Shown here piece after piece: positions 52,663 to 64,000 of a DNA stretch of 64,000 nt. The position numbers and the translations under genes are program-made. Numbering within the stretch: position 1 is the stretch's first letter; the number at the start of each line of letters is the position of its first letter. The notes under the pieces are model-generated. The model was not told where the DNA came from. It searched no databases and worked only from the letters and a program-made list of their open reading frames with translations. Origin of the DNA: Bigelowiella natans CCMP2755 (taxonomy: Eukaryota > Cercozoa > Chlorarachniophyceae); NCBI GenBank assembly GCA_000320545.1, contig ADNK01000241.1:1-64000 (forward strand). The letters run 5' to 3'.

Positions 52663-53956
52663 CTACTCGTATTCGTAGCCGAGAAGGAATAAGCAGGAGA
52701 TCTTTGCTGTAAACCTTCCTATCTTTTCTTGGGCGATTTTGCTGTTTAGCTTTTTTCCCGAACCAAATTCGTCAATTAATCTAGGAGAATCGTCCAGGAC
52801 GTCTTGATCCTTTCTGGAACCCGTCTGTGAAAGTGAAGGAACATCCCCCATGCAATCTTGCCCGTACTTTTTAGGAAGACACATCTCATTGACGCTTGCC
52901 TGAAATGCAGCCTGCTTCTCGACTTGGTAAACATGTTGTTTTTATTCGGTTCTGATGTTCTTCGAAAAACACCATGGTTTTTCGATAGTTTCCTGACGAC
53001 TAAGGTGTTTGAGACTCTTGATAGCACTAGGAACCCATCGAGTCCCCTGTACGAAAGAAGTCGTATGAATTCAAGGTCATTTACTACTTACGGCAAACAA
53101 CTAGGATCGAAGTTCGAGCACTCTCCGATTGTTTCTGAGGTGCGATCGCCCCTCCCCATTCTGCCTCTCCTCTCTGTGTACATGTATTTCGAATGGTCCA
53201 TATTTCGCCCTTCGTTTTGATTTGAATCTTTCAGGGAGGTTAGATTTTCCTACCTCCCCTTTTTCCGGCAGTTCAAACCCGAGATTCCAATTCTTTTCCT
53301 TCCTTGCCATCGGTGTTCGGAATGGGGATGGGATTCGAGAATCGATGGGAAGGGGCATCCACCAGTCATTTAAGAATCAGAATATTTACAATTTACGTTT
53401 ATCAATATATTTTTATTCAAGAAAACCATGAACTGCTTGCCTTGCCTCCCCTATCACGAGATTTCAAACTCGCTCTGCATACTTCATTTCCAGCATGGAA
53501 GCGCAACAATTTCCGCCCCCCACGCACTGTGCACCCACTTGGGAATGTTGCTTTTATACCCAGATAGTGTTTAATTTCATCAACATACCATCAGTCATTG
53601 CAGTATCGCCGCACAAAGACTCAGCAGGGGTCAGCAGACCAGGCAACGCTACTCCCCATTGATACCCAACGAGGCGGTTCAGCATGAGCAGCCCGCTGAA
53701 ATATATTTCCGGTGTATTTCGCCGTGCCCGGCAGAAGGTTGCTGACATCCGCGCGGAGAATCGGTTGCGGAAGTTGTTGGCGAGCAGTGGCCTGGTCAGC
53801 ATTGACCCCCATTTCGTTTCGGATAATACTAGAAAAAAGACTAGTAAATAGTGGCCATTCTGCACGGACGATTTCCATCTGCGTGCCCGTTTTCATAACA
53901 TCTACAGGGCCAAAAAAGAAGCGTCTTTTGTCCTTGTAGCCCTCGATATATCTCAT
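52663..53956 (-). CDS. Hypothetical small protein, uncertain gene model
   Basis: The first candidate exon, 53956-53666, starts with ATG (MRYIEGYKDKRRFFFGPVDV), runs 97 codons in phase 0, and ends at a plausible donor after EPPRW. A plausible last exon follows an acceptor near 52905 (ASVNEMCLPKKYGQDCMGD) and ends at a TAG at 52663. Middle exons (possibly around 53100-53300) were not settled, since two frames stay open there. I do not recognise the protein. Support: the interval is long, nearly free of microsatellites and CTAG words, and has a coding-like composition compared with introns. Against: competing frames on both strands. Confidence 0.3.
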
Positions 53957-54043
53957 ACTCCATGTTGACAGATTTCGAACAGAGCATGTCGAACGAATAA
54001 CCTACCATTTATGAAGGTGCGGGTGACTAGAAATATATTCACG
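53957..54043. promoter_or_regulatory. Very short divergent spacer upstream of RING gene
   Basis: Only 87 bases separate the RING gene ATG (+) from the ATG of the hypothetical gene (-). If that gene is false, the RING promoter extends left through the 52.2-54.0 kb interval. Confidence 0.35.
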
Positions 54044-54564
54044 ATGGAAGGAGAGAACTTCGACGTTGTGGAACAGGTGGGTATTGATTGCCCACAGTAA
54101 ACGCAGGCTGTATGCACAGTTGCTTATCAGTCTGCTGCTGCCCGCCCCCCCCCCCCCCCCCCCTTTCTTTTGACGCATGAACTACTCGTAGGTTTTAGAA
54201 AGGTTCCACGGTGGGCATTATCTCGTGGTGGTGGTTGGCTCACACATCTTACGTTCTTGTCCCGAGGGGGTGCTGGAATCCGTAAAGATTGATTTCGAAC
54301 ACCCAGATTCTCTATCGGACGTGATCTCAGCCTGTCAGGTGATAATAGGACTTGCATCTAATTCTGTTGTGCGTAGTAATCGTTTGAGGTATGCAGATGA
54401 ACCAAGGGACGTTTTCCCATTAGTAACACCTGTCGTCTTTCTTCTTCGTTTATGTATGCGCTAGTCAATGAATCGCTGGCTCTTGGCGGACGACAAGAAC
54501 ATCATCGTCCTCTGCGCAGATAGGTTGTGAAATGCGTTAATGGGTGCGCATGAGCGTGTGATGG

Positions 54565-54603
<39 letters not shown>

Positions 54604-56657
54604 AGTGAGAGAGAGAGAGAGAGAACGCTTGTAGTGAATGGTGACTGGATGGAGTGTACAAATGTGATAGTACAGTATAATATTGTTACAACCATATGGA
54701 TGTTGTTGCTGTTGTTTTCCACTTATTACCGTTCTACGTCTAGTTGCTAATTGAGACAACCAGTGGTTTTGAAATGTTGTATCTGTCTTTTCCCACTCTC
54801 CACCTTCCCACAGCAAACAGCTCGACAAGCTAGTGACGTGCATGCTCTACTTCAAGCTTCAAAAGGCGGCGGGAAAAGTGAAGTCTCCGGCGAATGAGGT
54901 CAAGATAGAAAATAATACGTTGAAGAATAGAGAGGAGACAACTTCTACCATGAAGGAGGAGGAGGAGGAGGAGGAGGAGGAGGAGGAGGAGAAGAAAGCT
55001 CTTGGAGATGGCGATGATGCCGGTAGTGCCGATGATAATGGAGTGACGATGGAGGCTACTGCTGCTAGTACTACTGGTGATGGTGGTGGTGTTGCTGCTA
55101 GAGCCCAAAGGAAAGCACTTGTTCATGAGAAGCCGGCAACAATGAGGGTCGATACAACGACACCAATCAAAAGTGATCATCGTCGCATTGCAACCGCTCA
55201 AAAACGGCTCCTAAGGCTGCTTCCATCGCATAGGTCTAACCCCGTACGTGCGAGTATATTCTGGCGCGCATTTGATGTGTGCTTGGGGGAGAAGAGGAGG
55301 GGCGGGGTTCCCGCTCCTTCTCCTCCTACTCCTCTCCACCTCTCTTCACCACTCTCAATCATCAGTTTAATGTTTAATCCTATCTTGTTGCTATGGCCAT
55401 GTTTCTGGGTGTGGTGTGGTGCTATTATGCATGCTTGGTATTGATGCACGATCGATCTTCTTAGGCGATTTGTCAAAGACTTCAAGGTGGCTATCGAATG
55501 CGGCTACTCTTCTGCTGGGGACCCCTTAGTAATAAATAATCGTAGCTAGCAACAATGATAATGTAGTGGATGGATACGCGAATCGCCAAACCATCATCAT
55601 ATTCACCATCATCACAACCATCATTATCATCGTCATCATCATCAACCTAATATTCCAACGATGATCGACGTTTGCACAGATTCTGAAGGAATTAGTGATT
55701 GAAAACCTACCCCCTGCTGATAGAACGGGGGCGAAGATCTCCATACTGATTCAACAGAATAAGGTATTTTGTGCTTGCTTTCTGTACGTGCATGTTTTAT
55801 CCTTCTGCGATAGTTATAAAGTGGCAGAAATGATGGTTGTGTGTGTTGCAGCGGAGGAGGAGGAAAAGGGGGGTATTCTTGCCATATTGTATAGTCCTCG
55901 AGTACAAGCGCCCTCCTCCTCCTCCTCCTCCTCCTCTACCTCTGTCCACGTATTATGTGCTAACATGTCGTACGCCATTCCACCAGCGATTCGCCTTCTC
56001 GACGATGCAGCGGGGCGGTGTGATCTGGCTGCCAGCGACAAAAAAGGACCCTGCCACAGCATGCATCTCTATAGGGTAAATATATAGCTAACAATAACAC
56101 TCAACAATTCTTCTTTAAAGAACACCTTCACGCTAAATCGGTCGTGAAAGGTTTACTCCACGATATCAGTTGTGGCACGCTACAGCTGCATCGAGATATC
56201 AGTATATTTCTATCATCATCATGATCATCGTATGCCCCCCCTCCCCCCTCCTCTCCACCCACACACACCGCCCACCACACCGTTACAGGGCCAAAGTCAT
56301 GGAGGATGCAGTGATAAGGGTCTATCATCACCCGGAGCGCGCCACTACGTCTAGGCCACAGAAGTTGCTTTTCAAGGTGCTGCTGTCCATCTACCTGACC
56401 GTGTATCTGTCCGTATGCGCTGAGAACGGTTGAGAATGATGAGGAACTTGTGTATATCGTCTGGCGAGTCTCTTATCGGTGACTCCGTGAGAAATCTGAG
56501 CTGCGATCTGCTTCAAGGGGGAAAACTAATAATCGCTCCTCCACATCTCAACCCCCCCCCATTCCCTTACTCCGAAGGAGAGAAAAGCCAACGACAAAAA
56601 CGGAGCAACTAATTCAATGTTCCGCTATCCGCAACCCCTTCCCCCTCCCCCCCCTCC

Positions 56658-56696
<39 letters not shown>

Positions 56697-56836
56697 AGGT
56701 GCAGATATATATGGACATCGCGAGGCATAGGGGGTACCTACTTCGGTACGAGAAGGGAGACATCGACGAGACGGCGACGAAGGACTCTTACCCATCCAAG
56801 TTCCGATTTCAGACCATTTTCGAAGGTTGCTGTCAT

Positions 56837-56901
<65 letters not shown>

Positions 56902-57267
56902 GGCCGTGCTTCTGGCCTCAGTTTCAAAATGAAGTCATTCGCCTCAAGTTGCATTACGATATCCCCTCACTTAGAACCTGATTCAAAAACGGTGTCGCGG
57001 CACGCGCAGCCGCACTCCAAACGCACGCAGAGGGCGAAAAAATACTGGTAATTCGTTGTTTAGAGCTGTTAGTACCAGCATTCCAAAACTATCGTGATTT
57101 ACCTAATACTACTACAACTACTACTACTACTACTACTACTACAACAACAACTACTACTACCGGTGATAAGCAAGTATAGCCCTACACCCTCCCGTTTTAT
57201 TTTCAGTAGCGACGTGCAATATGTTACTATATCTTCTGCAGGGTGACGATGACGACGATGATGATAT

Positions 57268-57302
<35 letters not shown>

Positions 57303-57782
57303 CCGGGCCAAGAAATTTCTCTAGTATCATCGGCAATCATGCTGAGTTATGCCGTGAAATTGCGGTGTTGTCGCGTTTTCGTGAAAACCAAGATGAGTCA
57401 GTCGCTGTGGTGTGAGACCGCCTACACTTATCATCGCTCTATTGCTGCTACTATGAAATTGTAAAAGGGAGGAGATGAAGAAGCGCAAGGGATACACAAC
57501 CATCGCCCGGGTCGACCTGTTGACCCTCTTGAAGGTTGGGGGGGGGAGTAGTGCGTGAGGAGGAGGGAGGAGGAGGAGCAGAGTTATGATGATGATGACG
57601 ACGACGACGACGACGACGATGATGATGATGATAGTGGAACGATGAGCAGAGCCAATGATCAACCCAAGTTGTAATAATGATTACAATAATATTGGGTGAG
57701 AGAGAGAGAGAGAGAGAGGGGAGAGGGATGAAGGAGGGGAAAGAGAAGCATAGCTGGTGTGCGAGGAGAATTTCCTTCTAAT

Positions 57783-57832
<50 letters not shown>

Positions 57833-58632
57833 CGGTTGTTCATACGTGTGATCGTACTGTCCTTAGGAAGAAGAAGGAAAGCAAAGAAGGTGGTTGTTGT
57901 TGCCTTTGTTTCTCTCCCTTCTTTCTTCTCTTTTTTTAAATTATATGTGATGATGCATGCCATGAACAAAGATCAACCCATATGGCAGTGTAGTGCATGC
58001 AGATGATGATGATGTAAAAACATGAATTCCTCCTCCCCCCATCCCCCTTTCCCAGTGTCGTTTGGGTGAGTAGCTGATGGTGAAGCGTTGTTGTCGTTGT
58101 CGTTGTTGTTGTTATTGTTATTCTTGTTGTTAATCTGGACAAAACGATAGTAGAAAAATGATGAAGGCATGCCATAGCAACCGAGAAAAGTACTAGCCAA
58201 TGCACTCACACACTTACACACACAATACACAATACACACGCATGGACAACTTCGAGCTTTTATACTGGTTTCCATTGAAATCGTAGTAGTGCATACATGC
58301 GTGCATGAATCATCATCACAAACAATGCGTGGGTTTCCCCCCTGCAATAGCGTTCGAATGCTGACGGGGAGGGTGGAAAGACTATTATGTGAGGGGCCAC
58401 TTTGATTTCTCCTTTGCCTACCAACGATTTAATCACGTCTCCCCTCCCCTTTGACAGATCCACGAGCGTGGAAGGTGATAGCAAGACAGAGGAGCACCAC
58501 GCCGCTCGCAACAGCTCCGAACACGCTGATGAAGGGCGCGAAATGTAACTACTAATCTGCGGCTGTATGTTCTAGTTGTTTCTCCTTCAAATGCTGAGAA
58601 TACTCGCTGTGCTCTGTGTGTGCTCTGTGTGT

Positions 58633-58696
<64 letters not shown>

Positions 58697-58795
58697 TGAA
58701 CTAGGCTGGACGACCTGAAGCTTGCGCAGCAGCTGCAGATGCAGTTTGACCTCGAAGCCAAAACGGAGGTGGATGGAGCAGGGAGCGGCAGCGAA

Positions 58796-58826
<31 letters not shown>

Positions 58827-59384
58827 GCAATTTTACCGGTAGTGAAGAGGAGGAGGAGGAGGCATCATCGCATCGTGTCTGTTAGATTTTATCTCTGGAT
58901 ATGCTGTTTACTATGTAACGATTTCACTGTCGGCCGCTTTCATGCCTAACTTTACACTTATGCACACACCTGTAAATATGTTGTGTGTATGTGTGTGTGT
59001 GGTGGGGTTGTATTTTTTTAACTCACTCTCTGTTCTTCATATCCTTTTCAGGCGACGAGGCGTATGCACGGCAGCTACAGATGCAAATCGATAGTGAATA
59101 TGTGCACTCGAGTCGAGAGCGCAGGGTAACGACATCGTTGCAAGCGTGCATGCGTGTTCTCATATTGTGTCTTATCATAATTATTTCATCGTCATCATCG
59201 TCATCATCATCATTGTCATCATCGTCATCATCATCATCGTCATCATCATCATTATCATTATCCCACGCAGCGGAGACGTGAATCGAGAACAGAGGTGTTA
59301 CTTCGAACGGGGGTAATAATGCATCATGCTACTACTACTACTACTACTACTTCTACTTCTACTACCGCCTTCAACATCTTCGTT

Positions 59385-59415
<31 letters not shown>

Positions 59416-59611
59416 CACTCAAGTGTCGTCTTCGTTACTGATTGTGTGCATCATCGTGTTATGTGGTTGTGGGGGTGCCTAACCCAGGCGATAGAACCAA
59501 GCCAGCTGCAATACGAGCAACTTCTAGAACTTGACGTACTACCTACCTACCTACCTACCTACCTACCAACATGCTGCCCAGATAATGGATGATGGGGATG
59601 ATAGTGATGAC

Positions 59612-59645
<34 letters not shown>

Positions 59646-60494
59646 GCAATGGTTACATCCACCCAGTTCCTGGAATATTTGTAAACTTCGAAAGCCGGTA
59701 ATTTATCTCTTCTGCAGCACGGGCTGAAGACAGTACAGACTCATCGGAGAAAGAATGAGTTTTTACAATTAGAAATGGAAAAACCATGATCGATTGCCCC
59801 CCGCCCCCCAACACACACACAGGCAGGAATCCAGCACGGGTTTCATAGAAACGCACAGCTCATTAGCATGCTTCCCGAATTTAAGTGTAAAGGTAATGGA
59901 TCCAACGATATTAGGCGTTCGTTGTCGAGTGTTTCTTTACATCAATGCATCATTGTGGAAAGAGTTCACACATCGAGCGATATCTAAGCAGAAGCTTCAT
60001 AGCGGTCATCGGATGATTGAATTGCACATTTCTCTACTGATACTTGATCACTTCCCAATCCCCCTCCCCCTCCCCCATCCCACTCAGGAAAGCAATGTGA
60101 GCAGAAGTGCATGGTCTGCTTCGAGAATTACGAGGAGGGAGAGTCGTTGCGGGCACTCCCTTGCATGCATACGTTCCACAGGAAATGCATTGACAAGTGG
60201 CTTCGTCTATCTAAGAAGGTGTGCTTTGAGATGGAGCATGAGGAGGAGGAAGAGGAGGAGGAGGAGGAGGAGGAGGAGGAGGAGGAGGAGAAGAGGGGGG
60301 GGGGAGGGGAGGTTGGGAATGGAAATATTTACGTGAATAAAATAGCGAAGCATATGTGTTGTGCGTTTGCATGCGCGTGCTATTTCAAGAACCAGTATTG
60401 AATTGTTGGCACATCATCTCACCCTCCCTCCCTCCCTCCCTAGTGTCCTATTTGCAACCGGAGAGTCGACGAAGCAATGGCTTCCATACAATGA
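54044..60494 (+). CDS. RING-H2 finger E3 ubiquitin ligase, multi-exon
   Basis: Predicted E3 that recruits an E2 through its C-terminal RING-H2 finger. The RING is split by the last intron: [20 protein letters not shown], then [18 protein letters not shown] (ending 60218), joined to [16 protein letters not shown] and stop at 60494. All eight metal ligands are present in C3H2C3 order, preceded by the usual SMLPEFKCK segment. Early exons joined in frame: 54044-54076 ([11 protein letters not shown]), 54192-54338, 54821-55233 (Glu-run linker), 55465-55486, 55680-55763 ([20 protein letters not shown]), then [14 protein letters not shown] and [20 protein letters not shown]. Later exons hold Asp runs and two related motifs, [12 protein letters not shown] (58720) and [12 protein letters not shown] (59060), which look like UIM-type or D-E-A-x-A-R-x-L-Q helices. 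The N-terminal region matches no domain I know. Some middle exons (56.9-58.7 kb) are provisional. Confidence 0.78.
54567..54600. repeat. (GT)n microsatellite
   Basis: GT tract in the RING gene intron 2, followed by a short GA block. Another (GT)n at 56661-56694 ends 4 bases before an exon acceptor. Confidence 0.9.
56838..56900. repeat. (CGT)n trinucleotide repeat
   Basis: About 20 CGT triplets, the longest trinucleotide run in the window. It is open in several frames but falls just past a probable splice donor, so it is more likely intronic. Confidence 0.85.
57256..57301 (+). repeat. (GAT)n trinucleotide repeat encoding Asp
   Basis: In the RING gene's probable exon here the repeat reads as a polyaspartate run interrupted by one Ile. 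Confidence 0.75.
57781..57832. repeat. Compound (CT)n-(GT)n microsatellite
   Basis: RING gene intron; a second CT-GT compound tract is at 58636-58694, ending about 10 bases before an exon acceptor. Confidence 0.9.
59181..59265. repeat. (CAT)n trinucleotide repeat
   Basis: Imperfect CAT/CGT triplets in a RING gene intron. Related tracts: (CTA)n 59329-59350, (CAT)n 59384-59414, (CTAC)n 59538-59567, (GAT)n 59607-59644. Confidence 0.85.
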
Positions 60495-60611
60495 TTATAT
60501 TCATTGATAGAGCAGCACCAAGACGAAGGACTAGATAAGCAAAAATTGCAGACAAAAGCGCGTTCCCGCTGCCCTGTTACAAGGGTCAAGGGTGCGGTTA
60601 TATGGGCACTA

Positions 60612-60652
<41 letters not shown>

Positions 60653-60815
60653 TCTGCTCCTCTCAGTCTTCAACTCACCGTCGGCCTCTTAGCGGGGATG
60701 GATGATGATGAAGATTATGATGATGAGGATGTGGCAGATAATATTACCACGGGCCCATGTTAGTGTTGATACAAATATTATGTAAGATATATCATCTACA
60801 TGTAAACACACACAG

Positions 60816-60847
<32 letters not shown>

Positions 60848-60857
60848 TATATATTAT

Positions 60858-60896
<39 letters not shown>

Positions 60897-61781
60897 CCCT
60901 CACTATTTATACATCCCCTCCCCCCCCTCCCCCTCTAGACCTCCCCTTTCCCTCGCATCGCTGTACGATTTTATTGAAAAGAAAACGTAAAAGAAATGTC
61001 ACGCCTTGTTTACTATGACTGCCTGATTAAGACTCCCAGAATGCAATGACATTGCAATTATCAATGCTCGCTCTCATCGACTAATGGGCGCTTCTGGTTC
61101 ATGCATTGCAAGCAATTCAAAAGCATAAGTGTAAGCGGTGCTGCTAGGCTGGCGTGGTCAATGCGAACTAACGAGCAAAGAACGTGTGAGTATGCGTGCG
61201 CAGCACAGCAACTATGCTAGCATGGATGCATTGTAAATAAGACACAATTATTGCACATTGAAACAACTCATGCAACATGTGGAAAATAAAGTTTGATATT
61301 TGCTTGCCTATATTTCGCTGCATGCTAGCATGGCCGATATGATAATGTGCATGACGACCCAATCTAGCAATGAAAGTCAACCTTTAGATTCATTCTCATC
61401 TACACGGCGTCAAATTCCTTGTGCAATCTAGCTAGCTAGCAATGTATTCAAATGATTCAGTCTAGCAGTGTTGTGCAGCTCGTCACTCTTTGATCGAAAT
61501 CCATGTCGATTTGCACAGCATCTCAGCACTTGCCTCACTATGACGACCATGCTAGCATGGAGATTCTCTTTCTAGCTTTCCTTCGACGGCATAATATTGC
61601 GTGGCTGTTTTGGTCGTCACAAATATATAAGGACAATGACATCGTCTGAGGCGAATTGATGCAATTGCATTGCTAGAGTCTCACATGCATAGCTAGCGCT
61701 CCCAGATTGCTCTGCAGAGTTATTCTCAGAATGTGCTCAGCGCATGAACTTGGCTCACAAAGTTACATTGCTCCTTTGGAT
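60495..61781. repeat. Convergent spacer, CTAG-rich at 61140-61700
   Basis: Between the 3' ends of the RING gene and the membrane-protein gene. The left part has three TA tracts (60617-60650, 60815-60843, 60857-60892). The right part has dense CTAG words: GCTAGCATGG (61215, 61325, 61551), AATCTAGCAATG (61362), AATCTAGCTAGCTAGCAATG (61427) and AGTCTAGCAGTG (61460). No exon recognised. Confidence 0.6.
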
Positions 61782-62993
61782 TCAATCAAATCCTAATTTA
61801 TTTCGCCGCATCCCCTTCCGAGAGATATCGGATTTCTTATCCTTCCTCTGCCGTGCGGCATTTCGAGAAGCTTTTCGAGCCTGTACGTTGTAGAATACAG
61901 TTAGGATTAAAATTAAAAATATTATATTGTCTCAAGACTAGAGTAGGTGCTACTTCTTCTGATTTCTCAGAGAAATAAGTGCATACTGCAAGACGACCCA
62001 CCTTCCGCTCCAAAATGAAGTCTTTCTTTGATTTCACAACGACTGTTGTTGTCGATTTCGCGGGGGGGGGGGGGAGTATCTGTGGTTCCCTGGGCCTCAG
62101 ATCCTAACACACAGCCAAAAATGCACACACGCGACGTTCAAGGCAAGGCGCGCCGTGCGAAGCTAACGATGCTAGACATTTTGTACTCACCGCGCCGATA
62201 GGGTCCTCGATTCGATGCTCATGGATGTAAGGAGTCACCCAATGATCGCCTGGGTTAAACACAACATGCCGTCCCCGGTCACAACGATTGGGTGAGATGA
62301 ATAAAAAGAGCGTGGTAGCGAAGGCAGTACCGATTGTCGTCACCGCTACTCGCCATCCCTTCCGCGGACTGAAGAGAGGGAAAATACTCATGATTATATC
62401 AGACGACCAGCAGTTGCGTATGATAAGAACAGATGGCACTGCTTTCAGTGCTATAGGGATATGCTGCCATCATATATGCGTTTGCTGCAAGCCCTTAGGG
62501 TAACAATGATGATATACCATAACATGCTACATCCTACCTTGATAGAAGCAGGGCCATGCGGCTTGTCGCAATATCGACGTCCGCGGACAACACGGAATCA
62601 GCCTTTTCGATGGATATATGATCATTCATCTACGCTTCCAGGGCTACTGTGAACGCTTTCGTTCGTCGTCTCGACGTCGCATGCTGGTGGCAACGGGGAG
62701 GGCTACTTCTCGCATGATGAAAGACACCACATATCTTATTTATCGCTACACAGCAGCACATATCATCACACGCTTGCGGCCATCGGTGAAGGCTCAAAAC
62801 ACTCAGCATTGCGTGCTCTCACCTTGTCCGGGAGCGTAGCGCGAATCAGATGCCCTGGTGCCATCCTGGTGGTGCGACAATACGAGGAAAGGCGACAGTG
62901 ATCTTCGGCAAAATAATAACGGATGCTATCATCATCCCACAGATATAGCGAACCATCACGAAGCAACATAGGATTTTCAACCACACACGCACG

Positions 62994-63029
<36 letters not shown>

Positions 63030-63416
63030 ACACGCTTAGACAACATCTCACACACGCGTACACTCCCCCTTTAATTATCGCATAATTCTTGTCATTGTTG
63101 CCAGCAGTCTATATCGTTCTTGGCATCTAAAACACGTCGTCGTCGGGCAGTGCATCGTTATATTATGATACGACTACTACCAGGGCTGTATAAGAACCTA
63201 AAAACAATGTGAGTACTACGTGACGGAGCTGCTACTTACTGGTCGCATACAATCAATTGGATTCCTCAATTTATGCAACTCCACCCCCCCTCTCCCTCCT
63301 CGTTCATGTAGAATAAGACTCATCAAACCTCAGAGACTGTGGTAATTATAGCGGCGCTTGGGGTCGTGAAGACGTTCTCAATCTGCCAAAGACATTATCC
63401 CATTCATCACAACATC

Positions 63417-63451
<35 letters not shown>

Positions 63452-64000
63452 CGCCAGAACTAATGAGACAACACGATATTGCCCTGGCTACCTCAGCATC
63501 CAGGTACATCGAGGCCAGCACTTTCTGCCTGTAGTTATGATTCACAATCGATCAGTAAGGGAACAAACAGCGGCATGCATACGCATATGCATTGCAGCAA
63601 TGGCAGCCTCGAAGTACCCTGAGTAACATTCTCCCACACTTACCGCTTGATGGCGATGAAGCGAAGCGTATATCTATGCTCACGAATGTCGCTAAATGCT
63701 AGAAGGCCTTCTCTCGCAAACACCCATCCTTTACGTATCTAGATACAGCAGTGGCAGTAGCGGAAGTAGCATCGGAAGAGGGTTAGGATGGGGTGGGAGA
63801 CTTATACTTACAACATAAGCACACAAACACAAACACCACGCATTATACACGGTATAGGGGTATATGAGAAGGGGAGGCTGACCTTGGCATTGGCATGAGT
63901 TTTAAACAGGACATGTTTCTTGATTGTTATTCTTCCCTGGAACAACAACAACGCAGAAACTAACGACGGATATATTATTACGAGATTATTCCGAGTACTA
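61782..64000 (-). CDS. Unrecognised membrane protein, 5' part beyond right edge
   Basis: Exons that join in frame on the minus strand: 63936-63883 (GRITIKKHVLFKTHANAK), 63738-63644 (GWVFAREGLLAFSDIREH), 63528-63492 (QKVLASMYLDAE), 63382-63329 (ENVFTTPSAAIITTVSE), probable exons near 63165 and 62940-62821, 62629-62538 (DSVLSADVDIATSRMALLLS), 62368-62191, 62025-62002 (KDFILERK) and 61880-61782 ending RKGMRRNKLGFD. The 62368-62191 exon holds one clear membrane helix (VAVTTIGTAFATTLFLFIS) followed by GDHWVTPYIHEHRIEDPIG. The last ~40 residues are strongly basic (RKASRNAARQRKDKK). I do not recognise the family. A small organelle or ER membrane protein is possible but that is a guess. Confidence 0.55.
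63000..63028. repeat. (CA)n microsatellite
   Basis: CA tract in the membrane-protein gene; another at 63418-63450. Confidence 0.9.

Noticed and set aside
56838-56935. Poly-Val/Ser/Arg proteins from the CGT repeat
   Set aside because: The repeat follows a likely donor, and no conserved sequence supports any of the three frames.

Overview
This is nuclear DNA of a eukaryote, most likely a flagellated protist. Genes are cut into many short exons by GT-AG introns, the spacers and introns are crowded with di- and trinucleotide microsatellites, and the gene set is wholly eukaryotic (class-IV-like myosin, ciliary central-apparatus protein, Rab GTPase, SNF2 remodeler, prefoldin, U3 snoRNP protein). 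A MyTH4 myosin with WW-type modules together with a CFAP74-like protein suggests a stramenopile or similar alga/heterotroph, but I cannot fix the lineage. All gene models below were spliced by eye; where exon phases are stated they were checked for reading-frame continuity.

Layout: (1) 1464-8665 (-) unconventional myosin with a WW-like N-terminus, MyTH4 tail and C-terminal WW domain. (2) 9174-10728 (+) an eight-exon, 216-residue protein that is essentially one voltage-sensor domain (S1-S4) and nothing else, transcribed divergently from the myosin. (3) 12111-21747 (+) CFAP74-like protein of the ciliary central apparatus with coiled coil and ASH-type repeats. (4) 22910-25744 (-) a Rab-like GTPase of 215 residues with a predicted N-myristoylation start and an atypical C-terminus. 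(5) 27392-31714 (-) SNF2/BRM-type ATPase. (6) 32671-33312 (+) prefoldin subunit 1. (7) 34822-52211 (-) UTP10/HEATR1, a 17-kb gene of the small-subunit processome, loaded with low-complexity inserts. (8) 52663-53956 (-) an uncertain small gene. (9) 54044-60494 (+) RING-H2 E3 ligase. (10) 61782 to beyond the right edge (-) an unrecognised membrane protein.

The genes do not form one pathway. Actin motor, voltage sensor and CFAP74 could all serve a motile flagellate; UTP10, SNF2 and prefoldin are housekeeping.

The most unusual non-genic signal is a shared vocabulary of CTAG-centred words (for example GCTAGC, TCTAGCAATG, and the 14-mer CACATCTAGACATG, which also occurs as a perfect 28-bp palindrome) in the spacers that border at least one gene 3' end, and its absence from the divergent promoter spacers and from introns I inspected. 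The most unusual gene is the stand-alone voltage-sensor protein, which lacks an acidic residue in S1.
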